This document shows, piece after piece, positions 1-8,803 of a stretch of DNA of 32,603 bases (positions within the stretch are counted from its first letter, which is position 1; each line of letters opens with the position of its first letter). Both the position numbers and the translations under genes were made by a program. The stretch is taken from NCBI GenBank assembly GCA_017302335.1, contig JAFLCT010000021.1:1-32603 (forward strand). The letters are read 5' to 3'. The notes beneath the pieces are model-generated. The model was not told the origin of the DNA, did no database searches, and saw nothing but the letters and a program-made list of their open reading frames with translations. Origin of the DNA: Caulobacterales bacterium (GTDB lineage Bacteria > Pseudomonadota > Alphaproteobacteria > Caulobacterales > Caulobacteraceae).

Positions 1-1
1 G

Positions 2-1444
2 GTCTCGATCGCCGAGCAGCAGCGCGAAAAGGCCAAGCCCAAGGGCTTGTACCAGGCGCGCGTGCCCATCTATCCCAAACTGGTCCATGGCCGCTGGCGG
101 TGGATCAAATGGGCGCTGCTGATCGCCATGCTGGCGATCTACTACATCACGCCATGGATCCGCTGGGACCGGCCTGGCGACCTGCCGGACCAGGCGGTGC
201 TGGTCGATTTCGCTGGCCGCCGCTTCTATTTCTTCTGGATCCAGCTCTGGCCCCAGGAGGTTTATTTCATCACCGGCTTGCTGGTGCTGGCGGCCCTGGC
301 CCTGTTTCTGACCACGGCGTTGTTCGGCCGACTGTGGTGCGGTTACGCCTGTCCGCAGACGGTGTGGACGGACCTGTACATCTATGTCGAACGGATGTTC
401 GAAGGCGATCGCAACGCGCGAATGCGCCTGGACGCCGCGCCTTGGTCGTTCAACAAGCTGTGGCGCAAGGTCGGCAAACACGCCGTCTGGCTGGGCGTCG
501 CCTTTGGCACAGGCGGGGCCTGGATCTTCTATTTCCACGACGCGCCGACCCTGATCCGCACCTTCTGGGTCGGGACCGGGCCGATGACGGCCTATATTTC
601 GTGCGCCATCCTGACCTTCACCACCTATGTCTTCGCCGGCTATATGCGCGAGCAGGTCTGCACCTATATGTGCCCCTGGCCGCGCATTCAGGGCGCCATG
701 CTGGACGACCAGTCGTTTCAGGTCACCTACCGTTACGATCGGGGCGAGCCGCGCGGACCGCACAAGAAGGGGACCGGCTGGGAAGGGCGCGGCGACTGCA
801 TCGACTGCAACCAGTGCGTGGTCGTCTGTCCCATGGGCATCGACATCCGCAACGGCGCCCAGATGGAGTGCATCAACTGCGGTCTGTGCATCGACGCCTG
901 CGACGCCATGATGGACAAGGTCGGCCGTCCGCGCGGCCTGATCGCCTATGACACCGACGCCGCCGTGGCCGCCCGCGCCAGCGGTCGTCCGGTCAAGCAC
1001 GAACTGGTGCGGCCTCGCACGCTCTACTACGCCGTGGCGCTGGTCGTTGTGGCGGGGCTGATGCTCTGGGGGTTCAGCCAGCGGACGCTGATCGGCGTCC
1101 ACGCCCTGCGAGATCGCAATCCGACCTATGTCGTTCTGCACGACGGCTCGGTGCGCAACGGCTATACGCTGAAGATCGCCAATCGGAATTTCGACGACGC
1201 CCAGGTCAAGGTGCGCTTCTCGGGTCCCGAGGGGGCGGTTCTGAGCAGCCCCGGACGCACCGCGGGTCAGACCTTGATCCTGAACGTCAAACCCAACCAG
1301 GTCACGCCCGTCCGTGTCTTCGTCACCGCGCCGGAACCGGCCGAAGGCGTCGGCGGTCCCCAACAGGCCGTGTTCGACATCACCGCCGGGCGCGAGCACG
1401 AGACCCTTCCCACCGCCTTCGATTACGGGGACGCCACGCGATGA
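2..1444 (+). CDS. ccoG: Cytochrome c oxidase accessory protein CcoG (FixG), 5' end cut off by window
   Basis: Membrane-bound ferredoxin-like protein of cbb3-type cytochrome oxidase assembly; known family members act in copper handling for the oxidase. The reading frame is open from base 2 through a TTG at 47, so the true start lies upstream of the window. The usual N-terminal signature (Y-x-x-R-V-P-I-Y-P-K) is intact. Several hydrophobic helices flank a CGYACPQTVW motif, followed by two 4Fe-4S ferredoxin clusters: CIDCNQC-VVVCP near 795-835 and CINCGLCIDAC near 870-903. The C-terminal third is an Ig-like periplasmic domain typical of the family. The stop overlaps the ccoH start by 4 bases, so the genes are translationally coupled. 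The ccoNOQP genes normally precede this gene and would lie upstream of the window. Identification is secure. Confidence 0.95.
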   Translation, partial: VSIAEQQREKAKPKGLYQARVPIYPKLVHGRWRWIKWALLIAMLAIYYITPWIRWDRPGDLPDQAVLVDFAGRRFYFFWIQLWPQEVYFITGLLVLAALALFLTTALFGRLWCGYACPQTVWTDLYIYVERMFEGDRNARMRLDAAPWSFNKLWRKVGKHAVWLGVAFGTGGAWIFYFHDAPTLIRTFWVGTGPMTAYISCAILTFTTYVFAGYMREQVCTYMCPWPRIQGAMLDDQSFQVTYRYDRGEPRGPHKKGTGWEGRGDCIDCNQCVVVCPMGIDIRNGAQMECINCGLCIDACDAMMDKVGRPRGLIAYDTDAAVAARASGRPVKHELVRPRTLYYAVALVVVAGLMLWGFSQRTLIGVHALRDRNPTYVVLHDGSVRNGYTLKIANRNFDDAQVKVRFSGPEGAVLSSPGRTAGQTLILNVKPNQVTPVRVFVTAPEPAEGVGGPQQAVFDITAGREHETLPTAFDYGDATR

Positions 1445-1938
1445 CAGCCAAGACCCAGACCGCGAAACAACCCGCCGGCTTCGTCATCAAGGGCTGGCAC
1501 GTGGCCGCGATGGTCGTCGGCTTCTTCGCCGTGGTGATCGCCGTCGACGGCCTGTTCCTGACCCTGGCCTACCGGACGCACCCGGGTCAGGTCGCGGCCA
1601 AGCCGTATGAGACCGGCCTTCTGTACAACGCCGAGATCAAGCGGTTCCGGGATCAGCAGGCGCTGGGTTGGCGCGCGGCGACCGAGGCGCGGCCGGGGAT
1701 GCTGGTGGTGTGGATGCGCGACCGCGAGGGCGGCCCCGTGACCGGGTTGAAGCCGACGGCCCTGCTCCAGCGTCCGGCCACGGAACAGGGGGCCATGCGG
1801 TTGACACTCACCGAGACGACGCCTGGCCAATACGAGGTCCGGCGTGACGGGCTGACCGGCGCCTGGGATGTTCGTATCGAGAGCGACGATGGTCAGGGCC
1901 GTGATTTCGTCGCCGAGCGGAGGCTGATTTGGCGATGA
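1441..1938 (+). CDS. ccoH: FixH/CcoH family cbb3 oxidase assembly protein
   Basis: A 165-residue protein with one N-terminal membrane helix (about residues 19-42, AAMVVGFFAVVIAVDGLFL) and a periplasmic beta-rich domain. This is the layout of the FixH family, which takes part in assembly or stability of cbb3 oxidase. The ATG overlaps the ccoG stop (ATGA) and its own stop overlaps the ccoI start in the same way. Sequence conservation in FixH is low, so the call rests on length, topology and the strict ccoG-H-I-S order. No cysteines or metal motif are visible. Confidence 0.9.
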   Translation: MTAKTQTAKQPAGFVIKGWHVAAMVVGFFAVVIAVDGLFLTLAYRTHPGQVAAKPYETGLLYNAEIKRFRDQQALGWRAATEARPGMLVVWMRDREGGPVTGLKPTALLQRPATEQGAMRLTLTETTPGQYEVRRDGLTGAWDVRIESDDGQGRDFVAERRLIWR

Positions 1939-4100
1939 CCCTGGACGCGGTCTCTGGCCGCGACATGAGCGCCTTCCTGCGCCCTCTGGATCATGGGCGC
2001 AGGGGTCTGGATCTGCTGGTCACCGGCGCGCGCTGCGCCGGATGCATCTCCAAGATCGAGCGTGAGCTGTCGGCCATGCCCGGCGTCGAGACGGCGCGTC
2101 TGAACCTGTCGACCGGGCGGCTGGCCGTGACCTTGAGCGGACGCGAGGCCCAGGCTGGACGCGTCGTGGCGGCGGTGGAGCGGCTGGGCTACGGCGTCAC
2201 GCCTTTCGACCCTGCGGCGGGACGCAAACAGGTGGACCGCGAGGGACGCCGTCTGTTGATCGCTCTGGGCGTCGCAGGTTTCGGCGCCATGAACGCCATG
2301 ATGTTCTCCGTGCCGCTTTGGGCCGGACTGTTCGGGCAGGAGCTGGGTCCGGCGACGCGAAGCCTGATGATGTGGCTGTCCGCCATCGTCGGCGCGCCTT
2401 GCGCCCTGTTCGCGGGCATGACCTTCTTCCAGTCGGCCTGGCGGTCGCTGAAGGCCGGGCGCGCCAACATGGACGTGCCGATCTCGATCGGCGTCATCCT
2501 GACCCTGATCATCAGCTTCATCGAATCCTTCCTGGGCGGCCGCGACGCCTATTTCGACGCGGCTGTTTCGCTGCTCTTCCTGCTGCTGATCGGGCGGTAT
2601 CTGGATCATATGTTGCGGGCGCGGGCGCGGGGGGCGGCGGGCGACCTGTTGGCGCTTCAGGCGCGGGCGGCCCAACGTCTGAACGCCGATGGACAAGAGG
2701 CCACGATCCCCGTCTCCGAGATCGCCCCGGGCGACCTGTTGCGCGTGCGCCCGGGTGAACGCATTCCGGTCGACGCCGTGGTGGTGGAGGGCCGTTCGAC
2801 GCTGGACGCCAGTCTGCTGACCGGCGAAAGCGCGCCCCAACCTCTGGTCGAGGACGATTTGTGTCGTGCGGGCGCGGTCAATTTGACCGGCCTGCTGATC
2901 CTGCGCGCGGAAGCACGATCCGAGGATTCCGCCCTGGCCGCCATCGCGCGGCTGGTCGAGGCGGGAACCCAGTCGCGCTCGGCCTATGTGCGTTGGGCCG
3001 ACAAGGCGGCGGCCATCTATGTGCCCGTGGTGCACAGCCTGGCGGCGGCGACCTTCCTGGGCGGACTGGCTTTCGGCCTGGGACCGCGTGAGGCGCTGAT
3101 CCGGGCGGCCGCCCTGTTGATCATCACCTGCCCCTGCGCCCTGGGCCTGGCTGTTCCGGCGGTTCTCGTGGCCGCCAGCGGCCGTTTGTTCCGTAAGGGC
3201 GTCCTGGTCAAGTCGGGCGCCGCCTTGGAGCGGTTGGCCCAGGTCGACCATGTGGTCTTCGACAAGACCGGCGTCCTGACCGAAGGGCGTCCGGCCCTGG
3301 TGCGCGGCCACGCCATGCTGACCCAGGCCGCGCCCCTGGCCCGTGCTTCCAGCCATCCGTTAGCCAAGGCCCTGGCCCGTGCGGCGGGACCGGGAATCCT
3401 GGCCGCTTCAGCCGTTGAGACGGCGGGACAGGGGGTCAGCGGCCTGATCGACGGCCGCCCCGCGCGACTGGGCCGGGCCGACTTCGTCGGCGCCCCCCAG
3501 ACGGATCATGCCGAGACCGAATTGTGGTTCGGCTTCGACGACGGACCCAAGACCCGTTTCGTCTTCTCGGATGTCATCCGCCCCGACGCCGCCGACACGG
3601 TTGCGGCGTTGAAGGCCATGGGTCTGTCGGTCGAGGTGCTGTCGGGCGATCACGAAGGACCGGTTCGTCGCATCGCAGCCGAAGCCGGGATCGATCAGGT
3701 CCGCGCCGCCCAGACGCCGCAGGACAAGGCCGCCGCCATCGACCGGCTGAAGGCCGAGGGACGTCATGTGCTGATGGTCGGGGATGGTCTGAACGACGCC
3801 GCCGCCCTGGCCCGCGCCCACGCCGCCATCGCCCCAGGCACGGCGCTGGAGGCCAGTCAGAACGCCGCCGATCTGGTGTTGACCGGCGAAGCGCTGTTTC
3901 CCGTCGTCGACGCCATCCGTACGGCGCGATCCGCGCGTGGCCGGGTGCGCGAGAATTTCGGCTTCGCGGCGATCTACAACCTGTTCGCGGCGCCCGCGGC
4001 CATGCTGGGGCTGGTCAATCCGTTCGTCGCCGCCATCGCCATGTCGGCCTCGTCCCTGATCGTGACGTTGAACGCTCTGCGTCTGTGGGTGCGGCGATGA
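1935..4100 (+). CDS. ccoI: Copper-translocating P-type ATPase CcoI (FixI)
   Basis: P1B-type ATPase that exports copper across the inner membrane for maturation of the cbb3 oxidase copper centre. In order: an N-terminal metal-binding domain with CAGC (C34, C37), membrane helices, the actuator TGES motif, the CPC metal-transport motif (C399-P-C401), the DKTG phosphorylation site (D443), the HP motif of the nucleotide domain (SSHPLAKAL) and the hinge GDGLND (616-621). At 721 residues it has normal length. I chose the ATG at 1935, which overlaps the ccoH stop (ATGA), over an in-frame TTG at 1929. FixI-type proteins differ from CopA-type exporters mainly by context, and the context here is decisive. 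Confidence 0.95.
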   Translation: MTLDAVSGRDMSAFLRPLDHGRRGLDLLVTGARCAGCISKIERELSAMPGVETARLNLSTGRLAVTLSGREAQAGRVVAAVERLGYGVTPFDPAAGRKQVDREGRRLLIALGVAGFGAMNAMMFSVPLWAGLFGQELGPATRSLMMWLSAIVGAPCALFAGMTFFQSAWRSLKAGRANMDVPISIGVILTLIISFIESFLGGRDAYFDAAVSLLFLLLIGRYLDHMLRARARGAAGDLLALQARAAQRLNADGQEATIPVSEIAPGDLLRVRPGERIPVDAVVVEGRSTLDASLLTGESAPQPLVEDDLCRAGAVNLTGLLILRAEARSEDSALAAIARLVEAGTQSRSAYVRWADKAAAIYVPVVHSLAAATFLGGLAFGLGPREALIRAAALLIITCPCALGLAVPAVLVAASGRLFRKGVLVKSGAALERLAQVDHVVFDKTGVLTEGRPALVRGHAMLTQAAPLARASSHPLAKALARAAGPGILAASAVETAGQGVSGLIDGRPARLGRADFVGAPQTDHAETELWFGFDDGPKTRFVFSDVIRPDAADTVAALKAMGLSVEVLSGDHEGPVRRIAAEAGIDQVRAAQTPQDKAAAIDRLKAEGRHVLMVGDGLNDAAALARAHAAIAPGTALEASQNAADLVLTGEALFPVVDAIRTARSARGRVRENFGFAAIYNLFAAPAAMLGLVNPFVAAIAMSASSLIVTLNALRLWVRR

Positions 4101-4264
4101 ACGTCATCGTGCTTCTGGCCCCGATCTCGCTGGCCCTGGGCGTCGCGGCCGTCGCCGCCTTTCTGTGGAGCCTCAAGGCCGGTCAGTACGAGGATATGCG
4201 CGGCGCGGCCGAACGGGTGCTGATGGACGACGCCGACGACGCCCCGCCGCCGCCGCGCGCGTGA
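4097..4264 (+). CDS. ccoS: cbb3-type cytochrome oxidase assembly protein CcoS (FixS)
   Basis: A 55-residue protein with a single N-terminal membrane helix followed by the family signature [12 protein letters not shown] and a short acidic, proline-rich tail. CcoS is needed for insertion of cofactors into cbb3 oxidase. The ATG overlaps the ccoI stop (ATGA), the third such junction in a row, so ccoGHIS looks like one tightly coupled transcript. fixL begins 49 bases further on. Confidence 0.93.
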   Translation: MNVIVLLAPISLALGVAAVAAFLWSLKAGQYEDMRGAAERVLMDDADDAPPPPRA

Positions 4265-4313
4265 TAAGGTCGGGCCTGTCCGCCGATTCCGGCGCAGGTC
4301 GGAGCCGCCGCCC

Positions 4314-5777
4314 TTGATCCCCGCCGAAAGTGCGAACGAAGGCTTCACCTCGCGACGCTACGGCTATGTCGCCGCCCTGGTCGGCGCCCTGATCACCCTG
4401 GGTCTGAGGCTGCTTCTGGACGACGTCTTCGCCGGGCGCACCTTCTTCGTGCCCTATGTCGCCATGGTTCTGGTCGCCGCCATGCTGGGCGGGCGAGGCC
4501 CGGCTTTGCTGGCCACGGCGCTGGGCGTGGTGATCGCGGGCGGAGCGCTGAAGGCGGACCTGTGGCGTGACCCCGCCAATCTGATCGACACCCTGATCTT
4601 TCTGCTGGTCGGCCCGGCCATCGCCGTCGTCGGTGAGAGCCTGCGCCGCAAGGGGCGCGAGGCGGCGACGCGCGAGGCGCATCTGGAGACCATTCTGGAG
4701 ACCGTGCCCGAAGCCATGATCGTCATCGACGAGCGGGGGGTCATGCAGTCTTTCAGCACCGCCGCCGTGCGCCTGTTCGGATGGTCGTCGGACGAGGCGG
4801 TGGGCCAGAACGTCAGCCTTCTGATGCCGGAGCCGGATCGTTCCGCCCACGACGGCTACATGGAGCGTTACCTGACGACAGGCGAACGCCGCATCATCGG
4901 CATCGGCCGCATCGTGGTCGGTCAGCGCAAGGACGGCTCGACATTTCCCATGGAGCTGGCCGTGGGCGAGGCGCGCGTAGGCGCCGATCGTTTCTTCACC
5001 GGCTTCGTGACCGACCTGACGGAGGACCGAAAACAGGAACGCCGACTTCAGGAGCTGCAATCCGAACTGGTCCACGTTTCGCGGCTGACGGCCATGGGCG
5101 AGATGGCGTCCACATTGGCGCATGAGCTGAACCAGCCGTTGTCGGCCATCGCCAGCTACATGAAGGGATCGGTCACCCTGCTGGAGGGCGAAACGCCTGA
5201 CCTGGACCGGCTGCGCTCGGCGCTGGACCGCGCTGGCGATCAGGCCCTGCGTGCGGGCGCCATCATCAAACGCCTGCGTGAGTTCGTGGCCAAGGGCGAG
5301 ACCGAGCATACGCTGGAAGATCCGGTCAAGATGCTGGAAGAAGCCAGCGCCCTGGCCCTGGTCGGGGTCAAGGATCGCGACGTGCGCGTGAACCTGAAGC
5401 TGGACCGCGACGCCGGTCCGGTGGTCGTGGACCGCATCCAGATCCAGCAGGTGGCCCTGAACCTGATCCGCAACGCCATCGACGCTATGGCGGACGCGCC
5501 TCGCCGCGAGCTGGAGATCGCCGTCCGGGCCGAGGACGACAAGATGGTGCGGATCAGCGTTTCCGACACCGGCTCGGGCCTGGACCCCGTGGTGCGCGGG
5601 CGGTTGTTCCAGCCCTTCGTCACGAGCAAGGCCGACGGCATGGGCGTGGGGCTGTCCATATGTCGCACCATCGTCGAAGCCCATGGCGGACGCATCTGGG
5701 CCGAGGATAAAGAGGGCGGCGGCGCGGTCTTCGCCTTCACCCTTCCGCGCGCCGAGGGAGACGACGGTGCCGACTGA
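4314..5777 (+). CDS. fixL: Oxygen-sensing PAS sensor histidine kinase FixL
   Basis: A 487-residue kinase. The N-terminus carries about three to four membrane helices (residues 18-107). A PAS domain follows (about 121-235) with the haem-pocket residues of FixL in place: the proximal histidine at H179 (RSAHDGY) and the arginine at R199 (IIGIGRIV) that in the Bradyrhizobium protein contacts bound oxygen. Next come the HisKA domain with phospho-acceptor H270 (LAHELNQPL) and the ATPase domain with N box (NLIRNAIDA, 383-391), G1 (DTGSG), F box (FQPFVTSK) and G2 (GMGVGLS). The start is a TTG with GGAG nine bases upstream; no better start is visible. The gene overlaps fixJ by 11 bases. Expected role: kinase on at low oxygen, phosphorylating FixJ. 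Confidence 0.93.
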   Translation: MIPAESANEGFTSRRYGYVAALVGALITLGLRLLLDDVFAGRTFFVPYVAMVLVAAMLGGRGPALLATALGVVIAGGALKADLWRDPANLIDTLIFLLVGPAIAVVGESLRRKGREAATREAHLETILETVPEAMIVIDERGVMQSFSTAAVRLFGWSSDEAVGQNVSLLMPEPDRSAHDGYMERYLTTGERRIIGIGRIVVGQRKDGSTFPMELAVGEARVGADRFFTGFVTDLTEDRKQERRLQELQSELVHVSRLTAMGEMASTLAHELNQPLSAIASYMKGSVTLLEGETPDLDRLRSALDRAGDQALRAGAIIKRLREFVAKGETEHTLEDPVKMLEEASALALVGVKDRDVRVNLKLDRDAGPVVVDRIQIQQVALNLIRNAIDAMADAPRRELEIAVRAEDDKMVRISVSDTGSGLDPVVRGRLFQPFVTSKADGMGVGLSICRTIVEAHGGRIWAEDKEGGGAVFAFTLPRAEGDDGAD

Positions 5778-6357
5778 GCGCGTCCATGTGATCGATGACG
5801 ATGCGGGCCTGCGTGAGGCCCTGGCCTTCCTGTTCGAGGTCAACGGGGTGGACGCCGATTTTCACGTCTCGGCCGACGCTTTTCTGGAGGCTCTGCCGGT
5901 CGCGTCGGGGTGCGTGCTGACCGACATCCGTATGCCGGGGCGAACCGGATTGGAACTGGTGCAGGAGCTGAAAGCGCGGGGCGTCGATCTGCCGGTCGTG
6001 GTCATGACGGGTCATGGCGACGTGCCTCTGGCGGTCGAAGCCATGAAGGCCGGCGTCGTCGACTTCATCGAAAAACCGTTCGGCGACGATGTGCTGCTGA
6101 AGGCCGTGCGGTCGGCGCTGATTCATCTGAAGTCCGACTGCGGCGCAACGGAAGGCGACACGCGCCTGTCGGGCCTGTCCCCGCGCGAGCGGGACGTTCT
6201 GGAGGGCGTTGTGGCGGGCAAGCCCAACAAGGTCATCGCCCATGAACTGGAAATCAGCCCGCGCACGGTCGAGATCTACCGCGCCAATCTGATGACCAAG
6301 ACCGGCGCCCGCAACATCGCCGAACTGATGCGCATCGCGCTGGCGGCCGGTCTCTAG
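5767..6357 (+). CDS. fixJ: Response regulator FixJ (receiver plus LuxR-type HTH)
   Basis: A 196-residue NarL/FixJ-family regulator. The receiver domain (1-118) has the acidic pocket D10-D12, phospho-acceptor D53 (LTDIRMPG), T81 and K103. The C-terminal LuxR/FixJ helix-turn-helix (about 134-196) begins [11 protein letters not shown] and includes [23 protein letters not shown]. The start is a GTG inside the end of fixL, preceded six bases upstream by GAGGGAG (5754-5760); the spacing supports this start over earlier in-frame codons. The partner is FixL. In relatives FixJ activates fixK and, through it, cbb3 oxidase genes; no fixK is present in this window. Confidence 0.93.
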   Translation: MPTERVHVIDDDAGLREALAFLFEVNGVDADFHVSADAFLEALPVASGCVLTDIRMPGRTGLELVQELKARGVDLPVVVMTGHGDVPLAVEAMKAGVVDFIEKPFGDDVLLKAVRSALIHLKSDCGATEGDTRLSGLSPRERDVLEGVVAGKPNKVIAHELEISPRTVEIYRANLMTKTGARNIAELMRIALAAGL

Positions 6358-6440
6358 GGCCAAATCGGCCGAGGCGGGCGCCGCCCGGTTCGGGGCGCAC
6401 GCGCCAAGGCGGCTTCTCTGCGAACGATCAGGCTCTGGGG

Positions 6441-6468
6441 CTTGTTCCAGAACAAGGCGGTCGACCGC
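6441..6468. promoter_or_regulatory. Two adjoining palindromes between fixJ and the orphan receiver
   Basis: An inverted repeat CTTGTTC-CA-GAACAAG (6441-6456) is followed without a gap by the perfect 12-base palindrome GCGGTCGACCGC (6457-6468). They lie 60-87 bases before the GTG of the receiver gene, a sensible operator position. I see no T-run after them, so they do not look like a terminator. Neither matches the FNR/FixK consensus TTGAT-N4-ATCAA or the alphaproteobacterial LexA box. The binding factor is unknown. Confidence 0.4.
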
Positions 6469-6527
6469 GCGCGCGGTGAGGATGAGGGTCGGACCACCTT
6501 GCGTCCGCAAGTCTCGGTTCGTCGCCC

Positions 6528-6902
6528 GTGCCCATATCCCAGCGACCGGTCCTGCTTATCGTCGATGACGATCCCGAGGTCCTGCACGCCCTGGCTTTTC
6601 TGACCCAGGCGCGGGGTTATGACGCGCGTCGTTGCGGAACCTCGGCCGAAGCCCTGGCCGCCGCGACCGATGGTCTGCACTGTCTGGTGATCGACCAAAA
6701 TCTTCCAGACCTGTCGGGCGTCGAACTGTTGGGGCGATTGCGGGAACGCGGCGTGGCCGCACCGGCCGTGATCATCACCACGGCCCCATCCGCCGCCCTG
6801 GTGCGCCAGGCCGCGGCGGTCGACGCCTCGATCGTCGAGAAGCCGCTGTTGGACGAGGCCCTGTTCGTGCGGATCGCCGATCTGACCGGGACGGCCCGCT
6901 AG
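6528..6902 (+). CDS. Stand-alone receiver-domain protein, possible FixT-like modulator
   Basis: A 124-residue response-regulator receiver with no output domain. The acidic pocket (D13-D15), phospho-acceptor D56, T84 and K105 are all present, so it could be phosphorylated. It lies 170 bases after fixJ on the same strand. In Caulobacter crescentus a single-receiver protein, FixT, inhibits FixL and has been reported to bind an iron-sulfur cluster; this gene sits in a comparable neighbourhood and has two cysteines (C36, C52). Whether it is FixT or merely a similar receiver (a phosphate sink) cannot be decided here. The start is the GTG at 6528, which gives a complete receiver N-terminus. Confidence 0.8.
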   Translation: MPISQRPVLLIVDDDPEVLHALAFLTQARGYDARRCGTSAEALAAATDGLHCLVIDQNLPDLSGVELLGRLRERGVAAPAVIITTAPSAALVRQAAAVDASIVEKPLLDEALFVRIADLTGTAR

Positions 6903-6977
6903 GTTCCGGCCAACGTCATGCCGATGCGGCTCGGCAAGGGCGCGCCGAATACGCCTGGACCCCTGGCATGGGAAGAG

Positions 6978-7067
<90 letters not shown>

Positions 7068-7146
7068 GCGAGGCCTTCAGTAGGCTTGGTTGAAGGACGG
7101 CTTCTCTAAGGGCGTCCGCGCCTTGCCGCAAGCGGCTGGCGCAAAA

Positions 7147-8076
7147 TTATCGCTGGGCCGGGAGAGGCAAGCCGCCGAGGGGTGCGCCTTGGGCGTCGGA
7201 GCAGGCGAAACGGAACAGTTCGGCGGGACGTCCGCCGGTCGCCGACATCACCCCGGTCGGTTCGACCAGACCGGCGCGTTCGACCCCGCGGCGGAAATTC
7301 TGCTTGTGCAGGGTCAAGCCCGAAACGGCTTCGGCGACGGCCTGGAGTTCGAACAGGCTGAAGGTTTCGGGCGCCAGGTCGAACAGAACCGGTCGGTACT
7401 TCAACTTGCTGCGCAGGCGGCCCAGGCCCGTCGCCAGGATGCGGCGGTGGTCCGAGGCCATGGCGCGGCCCAGCGGCGGCGGGAACGGTTCGTCGCGATC
7501 GCGGGCGGCTTCGGCGACCAAACCGGCCTCGTAAAGCAACTCATACCGTTCCAGCACCCGCTCTTCGTTCCAGCGCAGGCCGGGCGTCAGGGCGAACAGG
7601 GTGTCGGCGCGGGCGCGGCGTTGGGCGTCCGCTCCGGCCCATCGGCTCAGGCCCTCGGCGATGGCGTCCATGACGACGGGCGGGCCGTTGCGGCGATCCT
7701 CCCACGGGAACAGGTCGAAAACGGGGGTCCAGCGGGCGCCGGGCGTCTCGGCCGCTTCGTGCGTCAGGGCCAGATAGCCGACCGAGACTTCGCGTCGCCG
7801 GTCAGGGCCAGGCGTGGCGCGCGGCGAGGCCCGGCCCAGGTCGCCGAAGGTGTAGAGCTGTTCAACGAAGCCCAGATGAAACCCCGTCTGGACCGTCACG
7901 AAGGCGCGCAGGGCCAGTTCGAAGGTGCGGTCGGTCACGGGGTCGAAGGGACCGAAGGGCAGGGCGGCCTCGCCGTCGCCGTCGATGGTCAGGACGACGG
8001 CCTGGCGGTCTCGCACGGCCATGACCACGGCCGACAGGCCGATCCGAATCCCTGCGTCGTCGCCCCGCGCGCCCAT
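7147..8076 (-). CDS. NAD metabolism regulator, Nudix-like N-terminus plus winged helix (NrtR/COG4111 type)
   Basis: A 309-residue protein with an N-terminal Nudix-like fold (about 10-140) and a C-terminal winged-helix domain (about 230-290, FSLFELQAVAEAVSG...LTLHKQNFRRGVERAGL). This is the architecture of NrtR-type repressors, which sense ADP-ribose-type ligands and regulate NAD synthesis or salvage. The catalytic Nudix box is lost: where REUxEExGU should be (about 57-66) the sequence reads RAFVTVQTGF, so hydrolase activity is unlikely. The ATG lies one base beyond the stop of the HD-domain gene, so the two are co-transcribed. No NAD biosynthesis gene is in the window, so its targets must be elsewhere. 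Confidence 0.8.
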   Translation of the reverse strand: MGARGDDAGIRIGLSAVVMAVRDRQAVVLTIDGDGEAALPFGPFDPVTDRTFELALRAFVTVQTGFHLGFVEQLYTFGDLGRASPRATPGPDRRREVSVGYLALTHEAAETPGARWTPVFDLFPWEDRRNGPPVVMDAIAEGLSRWAGADAQRRARADTLFALTPGLRWNEERVLERYELLYEAGLVAEAARDRDEPFPPPLGRAMASDHRRILATGLGRLRSKLKYRPVLFDLAPETFSLFELQAVAEAVSGLTLHKQNFRRGVERAGLVEPTGVMSATGGRPAELFRFACSDAQGAPLGGLPLPAQR

Positions 8077-8077
8077 T

Positions 8078-8740
8078 CTATTCCGTATGCCAGGCGTCGG
8101 CGGGCGCGATCAGCCCCACGGCGCCGGCCAGCACCCGATACCGTTCCAGATAGCGCTCCTGCGCCAGGGACGGGGGCAGGGGGTCGATGATCAGGTCGTA
8201 GTCGGGCGGGGGCGAGCCGAAGAAGCCCAGGGCCTCCTTTTTCGAAAACCCGGCCAGTTGGGTCGCCTCGAAGAAGGCGCAGGCCTTGTCGGCCTTCTTA
8301 ATCAGGGCCTTGATCTGGGGGGGCGTCTTGGGCGGCAGGCCGAAACGGACGTGAATCGCGCCCTCCAGCCGCGCCTCGAAAGCCTTGTAGTTGACGCCCA
8401 GCGCCGACTTGAACGGCGAGATCATGTCGCCGATGACGTATTCCGAGGCGTCGTGCAGCAGGGCGGCCAGCCGCCATTTGGGGTCCAGACCCGGCTTGAT
8501 GTGGGCGGCGATCTCTTCGACCACCACGCTGTGCTGGGCCACCGAGAAGGCGTGTTCGCCGATCGTCTGGCCATTCCAACGGGCGACGCGGGCCAGGCCG
8601 TGGGCGATGTCTTCGACCTCGATATCGAACGGCGAAGGGTCCAACAGGTCCAGGCGGCGGCCGGACAGCATACGCTGCCAGGCGCGAGGCGGCTTGGCGC
8701 GGGGGGCGGGCTTGGTCGGGGTGTCGGCCAATGAAGTCAC
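8078..8740 (-). CDS. HD-domain phosphohydrolase (YfbR-like nucleotidase family)
   Basis: A 220-residue HD-superfamily protein. Metal ligands are visible as H63/H70 (GEHAFSVAQH), the H96-D97 pair (ALLHDASE) and D105 (VIGDM), the arrangement seen in YfbR-like 5'-deoxynucleotidases and related predicted hydrolases. The N-terminal 20 residues are proline- and lysine-rich and likely disordered. The downstream gene begins one base after its stop, suggesting a small operon with the NAD regulator. The exact substrate cannot be read from the sequence. Confidence 0.82.
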   Translation of the reverse strand: MTSLADTPTKPAPRAKPPRAWQRMLSGRRLDLLDPSPFDIEVEDIAHGLARVARWNGQTIGEHAFSVAQHSVVVEEIAAHIKPGLDPKWRLAALLHDASEYVIGDMISPFKSALGVNYKAFEARLEGAIHVRFGLPPKTPPQIKALIKKADKACAFFEATQLAGFSKKEALGFFGSPPPDYDLIIDPLPPSLAQERYLERYRVLAGAVGLIAPADAWHTE

Positions 8741-8803
8741 AGTCCTGCGGTTGGGCAGGTCAGGTGACGCATCCGGCCCTTGGGATCAAGGGCCGCGCGG
8801 CGC

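Noticed and set aside
1893-3356. Long open frame of 487 codons opposite ccoI
   Set aside because: Shadow of a high-GC gene; composition is Gln/Arg/Gly-rich without motifs and ccoI is certain.
4265-4313. FixK/FNR box between ccoS and fixL
   Set aside because: No TTGAT-N4-ATCAA-like dyad in the gap; fixL may be read through from the cco genes.
6358-6440. fixJ terminator
   Set aside because: A short GGGC-rich stem is present but no T-run follows.
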